A stretch of DNA of 17,435 nt from JBGSON01 sp041739085. Lineage in GTDB: Bacteria > Patescibacteriota > Gracilibacteria > CAIRYL01. The position numbers and the translations under genes were made by a program. Under the pieces are notes generated by a model. The model made no database searches. It was not told the DNA's origin and saw nothing but the letters and a program-made list of their open reading frames with translations. The stretch covers positions 1 to 17,435 of the forward strand of contig JBGSON010000008.1 in the NCBI GenBank assembly GCA_041739085.1, in the 5' to 3' direction. Each line of letters starts with the position of its first letter. The stretch's first letter is position 1. This document shows, piece after piece, positions 1-5,715 of this stretch.

Positions 1-160
1 TTGTTTCAACATCCGCTTTTGTCAGCCCGGATCCGGTACCAGAACCAGTTTCAGTCGTCGTACCTGTCGTAGCAGGAGCTGTGCCCTGTGGATTTCCCAC
101 CGAGACACTGCATGCGGCGAGAAAAAAGAGGGACGAAAAAAGAACCGCAAATTTTTTCAT
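1..160 (-). CDS. Lipoprotein, N-terminal part (runs off the left edge)
   Basis: Fifty-three codons are visible from the ATG at 160-158, reading leftwards off the window with no stop. The peptide begins MKKFAVLF, followed by a short hydrophobic run and a lipobox L14-A15-A16-C17, so Cys17 should be lipidated and the mature protein tethered to the outer face of the membrane. After the cysteine comes a Thr/Gly/Ser/Pro-rich linker (about residues 25-47), typical of the flexible stalk of a lipoprotein before its folded domain. The folded domain lies outside the window, so no function can be assigned. There is no Shine-Dalgarno sequence; the start is preceded by a pyrimidine tract ending TTCCC. What I see is the signal peptide and lipobox; that it is a lipoprotein is a confident inference, its role unknown. 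Confidence 0.85.
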   Translation of the reverse strand, partial: MKKFAVLFSSLFFLAACSVSVGNPQGTAPATTGTTTETGSGTGSGLTKADVET

Positions 161-321
161 GGGAAGAAAGAAAAAAGGACAAAAATAATGAAAATAGCAG
201 ATTTACTTCTCGAAGATTATACCGGAAAAGTCGGTTTATTCCAATACTGATTTGGTGAAATCGGGACGAGGAAGGTGGACAAAATCACAATGCGGATGAT
301 TTATCTATTTTCTCACACCAC

Positions 322-344
322 AAAAAGCCCCTTTCTTGAGAGGC
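322..344 (-). terminator. Rho-independent terminator-like hairpin, minus strand
   Basis: Read on the minus strand, GCCTCT (344-339) pairs with AGGGGC (332-327) across a six-base loop, with one G-U pair, and is followed at once by TTTTT (326-322). The stem is only 6 bp, so this is a modest terminator. It would end a minus-strand transcript carrying the two upstream hairpins at 368-401 and 446-461, about 160 bases before the lipoprotein gene at 160. Confidence 0.4.
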
Positions 345-470
345 GACTCAGAACAAAAATTCAGGTCGAGATCGGTAGCGCTGCTGTGTACTACCGACCT
401 CAATACCAACCGGGCTCTGTTTGTCTCCTGAGAGATGAGTGGGAGCACCTCCCCTGAGGTGACGTTCACA
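322..470 (-). ncRNA. Possible structured RNA or leader, minus strand
   Basis: Three hairpins follow one another on the minus strand. The first is CACCTC/GAGGTG (461-446) with a 4-nt loop. The second pairs 401-391 with 378-368, 10 of 11 positions, with a 12-nt loop; an alternative register extends it with AGGTC/GACCT. The third is the terminator-like stem at 344-322. No protein gene in the stretch is convincing. It could be a small RNA or an attenuator-type leader for the lipoprotein gene. Between the first two hairpins, CTCTCAGG (434-427) and ACAGAG (420-415) resemble the 3' part of a glycine riboswitch, but the other half of that aptamer is not visible. I do not recognise a known RNA family, and the 5' end is not defined. 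Confidence 0.35.
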
Positions 471-536
471 AAATACTCCTGGGATTATGGAAACAATTCG
501 TTACGAATTCTAGGAAATGTTGACTTATCAATATAT

Positions 537-555
537 GAAGGGGAAAATTCCCTTC
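537..555. repeat. Inverted repeat (8-bp stem, 3-nt loop)
   Basis: GAAGGGGA pairs with TTCCCTTC around an AAA loop (one G-T pair), a compact hairpin in the gene-free AT-rich stretch. On the plus strand it is followed by TATTTTG, which is too weak a T-run to call a terminator. It could also be a protein-binding site. No flanking gene decides between these. Confidence 0.3.
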
Positions 556-635
556 TATTTTGCCATATTTCTTATATTTTCCCTCCTTTTCCCCACAATT
601 TAGCTATCAGGGTTTCCTACAAAATAATTTACATC

Positions 636-705
636 ACCTAACACGCGATATCTACAAGGGCTTGGCCACATTCTAACGAATGTCAGATATGCCGAAACGT
701 TAGCT
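636..705 (+). other. Integron attC-like recombination site
   Basis: The element opens with ACCTAAC (636-642), fitting the R'' box RYYYAAC, and closes with GTTAGCT (699-705), which fits the R' box GTTRRRY at six of seven positions and pairs with R'' at six of seven. Inside, GCGATATCT (645-653) pairs with AGATATGC (685-692) over 8 bp, leaving one extrahelical G (647). That is the L''/L' arrangement with a single bulged base that marks attC sites. The centre (654-684) holds another hairpin, ACATTC/GAATGT around TAAC (668-683). The 70-bp length is within the known attC range, and the orientation matches the plus-strand gene that follows. The boxes and pairings are seen directly; that it is a working attC is inference. 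No integrase is present in the window. Confidence 0.45.
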
Positions 706-737
706 AGAGTTTACTTTCATTTTTTTAACTATTATCT

Positions 738-1088
738 ATGGCTGAAAAAGAACTACCATTCAATGGAATAAAAATTCAAGAATTTGGAGAAAAAACACCA
801 CACCCTAATTTATTAGATATTGCAAAAATCGATGGTCGCTGGACACAGATTATTGGCAGCGGTAACTGTATTCGCTACTTGGATGATAAAAGTGAAGTAG
901 AAATAAATTGGGATGAATTTCAGTTCATCAAAGACTGGATAGGACTACCAATTAAGGCAGTAAAACAATCAACGAATTTTACACCGGAGGAGTTAGGACG
1001 TGTTCATTGGGGATCGGAACAAGAAAAAATCCCACTCCTGAGAGAAGTTGTGTCTGTTTTTGGAGAGTTTGAAAAAAAACCAGAATAA
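738..1088 (+). CDS. Orphan hypothetical protein, probable cassette gene (116 aa)
   Basis: A 116-residue soluble protein with no signal peptide or membrane segment and no domain I recognise. Aromatic and acidic residues are frequent in the middle (WDEFQFIKDWIG, about residues 56-67). The ATG lies 33 bases after the attC-like site at 636-705. There is no Shine-Dalgarno sequence, and the only promoter-like element is a TATTAT two bases before the ATG, which is too close to serve. Composition is unlike the neighbours: roughly 40% GC by eye, and six of its eight leucines are TTA, CTA or TTG, whereas neighbouring genes use mostly CTC and CTT. Sixteen bases after the stop comes GCCTAAC, which fits an attC R'' box. 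The context suggests a horizontally acquired integron-type cassette gene. Function unknown; that it is a real coding gene is likely but not certain. Confidence 0.65.
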   Translation: MAEKELPFNGIKIQEFGEKTPHPNLLDIAKIDGRWTQIIGSGNCIRYLDDKSEVEINWDEFQFIKDWIGLPIKAVKQSTNFTPEELGRVHWGSEQEKIPLLREVVSVFGEFEKKPE

Positions 1089-1103
1089 AAATGAAAGGAA
1101 ACC

Positions 1104-1160
1104 GCCTAACAAGAACCCTCAGCTGGCCGCGATTTCAAATCGCTGCCAAAATATTTCGGA
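1104..1160 (+). other. Degenerate or partial attC-like site
   Basis: GCCTAAC (1104-1110) is a consensus attC R'' box sitting just after the stop of the 738-1088 gene, where a cassette's attC belongs. Next is an imperfect stem at 1124-1148, in which GCGATTT pairs perfectly with AAATCGC and outer pairs continue past one C-T mismatch. Where R' is expected there is only TTTCGGA (1154-1160), which lacks the essential GTT and pairs with R'' at four of seven positions. No other GTTRRRY occurs up to about 1260. I read it as a decayed or truncated attC, or a chance box next to a hairpin. Confidence 0.25.
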
Positions 1161-1181
1161 AACGTATTTCAAAAGGGGACA

Positions 1182-1205
1182 GGGTCGCCCGGGGACGGGC
1201 GACTC
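1182..1205. repeat. Strong GC-rich hairpin between convergent genes
   Basis: GGGTCGCCC pairs with GGGCGACTC over 9 bp (one G-T pair) around the loop GGGGAC. It lies between the convergent 3' ends of the 738-1088 gene and the gene ending at 1263. There is no T-run on the plus strand; on the minus strand the stem is followed by CCTGTCCCCTTTT, a poor terminator tail. It may be a terminator, a 3'-end stabiliser or a REP-like element; a single copy cannot decide. Confidence 0.4.
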
Positions 1206-1262
1206 CCAGGCGAATATGGCAACTCGGACCTATTCAAGAAAATGTACAGTGAATAAAAGGGA

Positions 1263-2945
1263 TTATTGCGCTTCCGCTTCAAAATCCTGCACGAGCTTTA
1301 CGGAGATGTTCTCTGAAAGCTTCGGGACTTTTCTGCTCCAGAATGGCCAGAGAGAGATGTGGACTTCGGAGATTTCTCCGCGGTTCGCGAGATATGCCTC
1401 CGCTTCGTCTTTATTCATCCCGAGGACCGCGGTCTTGATCTCGTTCACAAAGAGGATCCCCGTTTCGTTCCGCGGATCGATGATGTACTCCTCTGCGCCG
1501 CGGATCGAAACAGAAAGCTTGAGATATCCGCTCGCTTCATTCCGCTCGAGGAGCTGGGTATGCATATTCTCATAATCGATCGCAACGAGCCTCATCTTTG
1601 GATCCGCCTTTGCCGCGAGCTCCTCCCAGAGAAGCGTGTTCATCTCCTCTCCGGAATACGCCCAGGTCCTGACCTTCAGTTTCGCGGAGACATGAAAGCT
1701 CTCTTTTTCAGTGTTTACAATATTTTCTTCCACGACGATATCGAGGACTTCCTGCTCCATAAACTGATCACCGGTGAGGAGGCGGAGATCGGTCTTCTCG
1801 CGGACATTCTTTTCCGTGATGAACTTATCAAGATCTTCCTGGGCGCTCTCATAGAGTTCCGTCGTGATCCTGTTCTTTGAAGCTTCGATGTCAGCGTCGA
1901 GCACTTTCGGAGTCCAGTCCGTATACCCCCCGGTGAACGGCTTTTCCGACTCTGCCCAGATCTCAGAACGGGCTGATTCCGGGAGACCGGGGAGAAAGAA
2001 AGTCGTCGGAGTGATATTTCCCATCTCTCCGACAAACCTTCCGAAGACATCCTGTTCATCCGCAGTCACCGTAGCGGCGCGCTTTCCGGGAACGACGTTC
2101 CCGCTTTCATCTGTTGTCGCCGGAGGGACCACGACCCAGTCGGCGATCCGGTAAATAATCCCGTCTGCGGTCTGAAAACGGGTTGTGGGGCGAAGCCTTC
2201 TCTCTTCAAGAAACTGGTTAAAGATCACGATCTCTCCGGATGCATTATTTCCCCGGAATTCCTTGGAAATCGTTGAGAATTCGATTTCTTTTTCAAACAC
2301 CGATTCAATAGGATATCCGGAAATCCCATCCCGGCGGTGAACGCTTGTCTCATTCTCCGTCTTTTCCGCGTTATAGAGGGTGATGTTCATGATCGTCTCG
2401 ACGGCTTTTTTTTCCGGCTTGATCTCGATGGTCGCTCCGGGGAAGGCGAGAAAGGAGAGGAAAAAGAAAAGTCCGGCAGAAAAAATGAGAAGGCCGAGAA
2501 GCGCCTCCCATGAGGGTTTTGTGAGAAGGTCACGCCAATGCCGCGGATGCGGCGGAGTCTCTTCCGGTGATTCATCACCGTCTGCTTTCACAATAATGGG
2601 AACCCTTCGGATAGTCGATGCCCTCGAAAAATCCTCCTCCTTGTTTTTTTTCGCCGCGATCGTCACACCCGGGATTTTTTTCTCCCAGTGTTCGAGGGTG
2701 GGATGGGATTCGATCCCGGCGATCTCGCACATCTTTCTCCCTTTTGCGAGGATCGAGATCACGACGATCGATTTCCCGAGTCCTTCCGCTTCACTCCGGA
2801 GGATCTGAAGATTCACGATACTCTCAAAGAACAGGGATTTTCTCGGCAGGACAAAAATGACAGTATCCGCTTTTGTCGACTTCAGAGCGGAAATAAATTC
2901 AGCGAGATCGGCATTCTGATCGCAATAGATGATTCGCTCGTCCAT
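1263..2945 (-). CDS. Membrane-anchored baseplate-J-like surface protein
   Basis: About 560 residues. The first 100 form a cytosolic alpha/beta region with a repeated strand pattern (DTVIFVLPRKS, then GKSIVVISILAKG) like the N-terminal module I recognise in many CPR proteins. A charged linker precedes one membrane span (about residues 147-168, WEALLGLLIF onward), and the remaining roughly 390 residues should lie outside. That part carries the family pattern ASGEIVIFN, then PTTRFQTADG, GNVVPGKRAATVTADE and FTGGYT, resembling CPR proteins usually annotated as baseplate J/gp47-like. Its biochemical role is not established; a surface or contractile-structure role is inference from that resemblance. 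An ATG at 2960 would add five residues; I prefer 2945 because it begins MDERIIYC and follows a pyrimidine tract like other starts here. The gene is divergent from the PKD protein at 3184 and shares its upstream region. Confidence 0.75.
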   Translation of the reverse strand: MDERIIYCDQNADLAEFISALKSTKADTVIFVLPRKSLFFESIVNLQILRSEAEGLGKSIVVISILAKGRKMCEIAGIESHPTLEHWEKKIPGVTIAAKKNKEEDFSRASTIRRVPIIVKADGDESPEETPPHPRHWRDLLTKPSWEALLGLLIFSAGLFFFLSFLAFPGATIEIKPEKKAVETIMNITLYNAEKTENETSVHRRDGISGYPIESVFEKEIEFSTISKEFRGNNASGEIVIFNQFLEERRLRPTTRFQTADGIIYRIADWVVVPPATTDESGNVVPGKRAATVTADEQDVFGRFVGEMGNITPTTFFLPGLPESARSEIWAESEKPFTGGYTDWTPKVLDADIEASKNRITTELYESAQEDLDKFITEKNVREKTDLRLLTGDQFMEQEVLDIVVEENIVNTEKESFHVSAKLKVRTWAYSGEEMNTLLWEELAAKADPKMRLVAIDYENMHTQLLERNEASGYLKLSVSIRGAEEYIIDPRNETGILFVNEIKTAVLGMNKDEAEAYLANRGEISEVHISLWPFWSRKVPKLSENISVKLVQDFEAEAQ

Positions 2946-3019
2946 GGAGAGAGGGAACATGCACCGACAACAATACCCAATTTTTGTATGTTTGACGAGA
3001 AAATGAGAGAGCGGAAAAA

Positions 3020-3114
3020 GTTCATAGAGATTGTAAAGTTCGTAACGTTCATAACGTTATTCTCACCCCCTGAAAACTTTATAAACCTTATAAACTTTAT
3101 GGACTTTACAAACC
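3020..3114. repeat. Two opposed arrays of degenerate 9-bp repeats
   Basis: The left array (3020-3055) has four 9-bp units: GTTCATAGA, GATTGTAAA, GTTCGTAAC, GTTCATAAC. The right array (3076-3114) has four units, ACTTTATAA, ACCTTATAA, ACTTTATGG, ACTTTACAA, plus a partial ACC. In reverse complement the right units read GTTTATAA-like, so the arrays are inverted copies of one motif about 20 bases apart and could fold together. They occupy the gap between divergent genes at 2945 and 3184. They could be binding sites for a shared regulator, or simply an unstable low-complexity repeat. Confidence 0.6.
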
Positions 3115-3161
3115 TTCCTCCCTCTCCCTTTGCACTTTTCTCCGTTTTTTGAGAGAATAGA

Positions 3162-3167
3162 TATAAG
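3162..3167 (+). promoter_or_regulatory. Possible -10 element (TATAAG) for the PKD protein gene
   Basis: TATAAG matches five of six bases of the -10 consensus and ends 16 bases before the ATG at 3184, which would give a leader of only about 10 bases. No -35 hexamer is visible at normal spacing, so the call is weak. Confidence 0.25.
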
Positions 3168-3183
3168 TTTTGCCCTCTTCCCC

Positions 3184-5304
3184 ATGCCGTCAGAAGAAGA
3201 AAAAAATGTTTTTCTCGACTCGCTAAAAAAGGAAAACAACGGAAAAAGCGCATCAGGCGAAAGTACAACTGGCGCTGTAGCAAAACAAAAGAAGGGAATG
3301 TCAGGAGCAGCGCTTTTCGCCACGCTCTTCCTCCTTTTCCTCCTCATCATCACGCTCCTCATCTTCATCATCACGGTCGGAGGGGCAAAAAATCCGATCC
3401 TCCAGAGCTTCGGGATCGAGAGCGGCCAGATAAAGGAGTTCTTAAAATCGCTCGTCAACAGCGTGTTCATAACGCTCACCATCCTCCTTCTTCTCGTTTT
3501 TTCCATTGGGATTTTTCGGGGAGTGTCCGCGCGAAAAGAGGAAAAAGAAAAGAGGAGGAATTCACTCGTCTTCTCATTTGTCTCCGGGGGGCTCATCTTT
3601 GCTGTTGTCCTCGCCTGGCTCGGGATGTATGCCTATGTCATGAGTCTCGATGCTTCAGCGCTCGGAGCAAAAAACAGGATACAGGTATTTATCGATGGTA
3701 CTGAGCTTACGTCAGATAGCACGGAGATCATCGCGCCTCTCACCATGACGTTCTCCGTGGAAGGGATCGCCGAAGAACTGACGAAACAGAAAAAAAAGAT
3801 CGTCCGCTATGCATGGGACAAAGAGAACGACGGGAATTTTGAGATCGACCGGAAGCTCGACCCCGCGGTCAATCTCTGGTTTACAAAAAAGGGAGTCCAG
3901 CAGGTTGCCGTGCAGATTGAAATCGAGGGAGAAGATCCGGTTGTGAAGGCGATAACGTTTACGATCGATAAAGTCCAGTTCCAGGCATCTCCCGACAACG
4001 GAGAAATCCCGCTCAAGGTCTTGTTTGATGCGGGTGATATCACAGAGGGACTTTCTGTGGCGACATTTGAATGGGATTTCGAGGGAGACGGAATATTCGA
4101 TGAAAACAGCACGAGTTCCCGGATAGAGCATTTGTATTCTGAGATCGGCGTCTATGATGTCGCCCTCCGTCTCCGATTCCAGGATGGGCAGAGCGAAACA
4201 TACCAGAGAACGGTGACAGTGAAAGGAGCGACGTCCGAGAGGATAAAAGCGGTCATCGAGGCGACTCCCCTGAGCGGAGATGCCCCGCTCAGGGTTCAGT
4301 TTTCCGCAAGAAAGTCATTCTCTACAGAAGGGAAGATCATGAACTATCTCTGGAATTTCGGCTCAGGAGAAGGAGAACTCAAGGGAGACATTGTCCAGTA
4401 CACTTTTAATAATCCGGGGATATACCGAGTGGAACTCACCGTCGAGAACGATATCGGGCTTACCCACGCGAGCACCGTGGAGATCAATGTTTCCGAACAG
4501 ACATCAAGTCCGGTTGCGACCATAAAGACCACTCCCAAAGCCGATGACAATGGGATCATCGAGTCAAGAACAAGTCCTCTTGAAGTCACCTTCGACGCCA
4601 GCGGAACCTTTGATCCGGATGATGATATCGTATCGTATGCATGGGATATCAATGGAGACGAGAATCCTGATCAATTCGGAGAAAGCTTCACCTACATCTT
4701 TGAAAACGCTGGCGAATATCCGATCGTCCTCACGGTGAAAGATACCGCGGGGAACACGGGAACAGCTTCTCGGGTCGTCATCGTCGGGGCTGATATCATC
4801 CAGTCCATCATCGAAACGAGTGCGGAAACAGGATCGATCCCTCTGGAGATCTCATTCGACGGATCCCGTTCGAGCTGCGGAAACGACTGCAGGATCATCG
4901 CGTTCAGCTGGGATTTTGGCGACGGAACGGAGCCGCAGATCACCGGCGCCCATACGACGCATACATTTAATTCGATCGGGACATTCACGGTGACGCTTGA
5001 GGTCACTACCTCAAACGGAGACACCATGCAGGGGACAAAAGTCATCGCCGCGATCATCCCTCCTCTTAAGGCTTGCATCAGGCCAAGCCGGACATCAGGA
5101 GAAGCCCCCGTTACCATCAGTTTCAACGATTGTTCGGACGGAACGATCACCGGATGGCATTGGGATTTCGGAGACGGGTATGTTTCTGAGGAGAGGGCGC
5201 CCGAGCACACTTACGAAAAAGAAGGCATCTACTCCGTCGTGCTTTCTGTTACGGACGAAGGCGGAACAAACTCTCAAACATCAGTAAACATCACGGTCGA
5301 ATAA
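3184..5304 (+). CDS. Multi-PKD-domain membrane protein (706 aa)
   Basis: The protein has a short charged cytosolic N-terminus, three membrane spans (about residues 42-66, 90-112 and 128-152) and then some 550 residues that should lie outside. That part is a string of six PKD-like beta-sandwich domains of 80-95 residues. The later ones show the signature best: WDFEGDG near 297, WDINGD near 487, WDFGDG near 576 and 660, each followed by a (H)TF/HTY...G.Y.V.L.V pattern. The first (about 166-265) is the most divergent. Four cysteines (565, 569, 631, 650) could form disulfides. PKD domains usually mediate protein or glycan contacts, so an adhesion or surface-scaffold role is likely; no catalytic domain is attached. 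An in-frame TTG at 3130 would add 18 residues; the ATG at 3184 is preferred because a charged MPSEEE start fits and it follows TTCCCC. Confidence 0.85.
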   Translation: MPSEEEKNVFLDSLKKENNGKSASGESTTGAVAKQKKGMSGAALFATLFLLFLLIITLLIFIITVGGAKNPILQSFGIESGQIKEFLKSLVNSVFITLTILLLLVFSIGIFRGVSARKEEKEKRRNSLVFSFVSGGLIFAVVLAWLGMYAYVMSLDASALGAKNRIQVFIDGTELTSDSTEIIAPLTMTFSVEGIAEELTKQKKKIVRYAWDKENDGNFEIDRKLDPAVNLWFTKKGVQQVAVQIEIEGEDPVVKAITFTIDKVQFQASPDNGEIPLKVLFDAGDITEGLSVATFEWDFEGDGIFDENSTSSRIEHLYSEIGVYDVALRLRFQDGQSETYQRTVTVKGATSERIKAVIEATPLSGDAPLRVQFSARKSFSTEGKIMNYLWNFGSGEGELKGDIVQYTFNNPGIYRVELTVENDIGLTHASTVEINVSEQTSSPVATIKTTPKADDNGIIESRTSPLEVTFDASGTFDPDDDIVSYAWDINGDENPDQFGESFTYIFENAGEYPIVLTVKDTAGNTGTASRVVIVGADIIQSIIETSAETGSIPLEISFDGSRSSCGNDCRIIAFSWDFGDGTEPQITGAHTTHTFNSIGTFTVTLEVTTSNGDTMQGTKVIAAIIPPLKACIRPSRTSGEAPVTISFNDCSDGTITGWHWDFGDGYVSEERAPEHTYEKEGIYSVVLSVTDEGGTNSQTSVNITVE

Positions 5305-5393
5305 TCTTTCGCTTGTATTTCCGCGTCCGCGGGGAAGCACTCCCCTCTCCGGATAACAAAATATACGGTAACCGGGAAATCAGAAACATACAG

Positions 5394-5413
5394 AACTCTT
5401 ACAAACTCTTACA
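5394..5413 (+). repeat. Perfect tandem duplication of a 10-mer
   Basis: AACTCTTACA occurs twice in direct tandem (5394-5403 and 5404-5413), ending 10 bases before the 36-codon gene at 5424. It resembles the short iterated elements at 3020-3114 in style but differs in period and sequence. Two copies are too few to claim a regulatory array. Confidence 0.4.
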
Positions 5414-5423
5414 CTTTTCTTTT

Positions 5424-5534
5424 ATGAACCAGAGAACCCAGAAAATCATGATCATCACCCTCGCGGTGCTTTCGCTCCTCGCCCTGATCTCGACCATGAT
5501 CCTTCCGTATCTCCCCATGGCTACAGGGGAGTAA
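5424..5534 (+). CDS. Single-span membrane microprotein (36 aa)
   Basis: The peptide starts MNQRTQKI, giving a basic cytosolic end, followed by one hydrophobic segment from about residue 8 to 31 and a short tail ending in TAA. This fits a type II or tail-exposed single-span peptide. It follows the PKD membrane protein on the same strand after 119 bases, so it may be a small partner of that protein. There is no Shine-Dalgarno sequence; the reading frame is open upstream from a TTG at 5313, but that N-terminus looks non-coding. I know of no family that fits, and such a short ORF may be fortuitous. Confidence 0.45.
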   Translation: MNQRTQKIMIITLAVLSLLALISTMILPYLPMATGE

Positions 5535-5577
5535 TCCAGAAAACCCGTACGAGAAAATTATTTTCTCAAAAGAGAAA

Positions 5578-5654
5578 TGGGGCGGCCGATGGGATTCGAA
5601 CCCATGACATTCGGGATCACAACCCGACGCTCTAACCGCTGAACTACGGCCGCC
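5578..5654 (-). tRNA. tRNA-His (anticodon GTG)
   Basis: A complete cloverleaf reads on the minus strand. The acceptor stem GCGGCCG (5653-5647) pairs perfectly with CGGCCGC (5588-5582). The D arm is GTTC/GAGC, the anticodon stem TCGGG/CCCGA encloses the loop TTGTGAT with anticodon GTG, the variable loop has five bases, and the T arm is ATGGG/CCCAT around TTCGAAT. The histidine identity pair is present: an extra G at -1 (5654) opposite discriminator C73 (5581). CCA (5580-5578) is encoded. It is oriented against the flanking plus-strand genes. Confidence 0.97.
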
Positions 5655-5715
5655 GCGAGTAACGAAAGTCTAGTGACTCTCTCCGGAAAATGCAATATTA
5701 TTTGGGCGCCCCCAT

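Noticed and set aside
368..401. SRP (4.5S) RNA core or tmRNA
   Set aside because: The loop lacks the GGAA tetraloop and the GUCAGG/AGCAG symmetric loop of SRP RNA, and there is no tRNA-like end for tmRNA.
415..461. Glycine riboswitch on the minus strand
   Set aside because: CTCTCAGG and ACAGAG with a six-base gap match the aptamer's 3' part, but the conserved GAAGG-GCAA-like half and the opening GGAGAG strand are not present, and the downstream gene is a lipoprotein, not glycine metabolism.
275..641. Two short overlapping plus-strand reading frames as genes
   Set aside because: They lie over the hairpins, have no start signal, improbable composition and no recognisable pattern; the stretch is better explained as non-coding.
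3020..3114. CRISPR array
   Set aside because: The units are 9 bp, degenerate and have no spacers, and no cas gene is present.
5305..5423. Terminator after the PKD gene
   Set aside because: Small GC-rich palindromes are present (CCGCG/CGCGG near 5319, and a GGGG/CCCC pair shortly after), but no T-run follows either.
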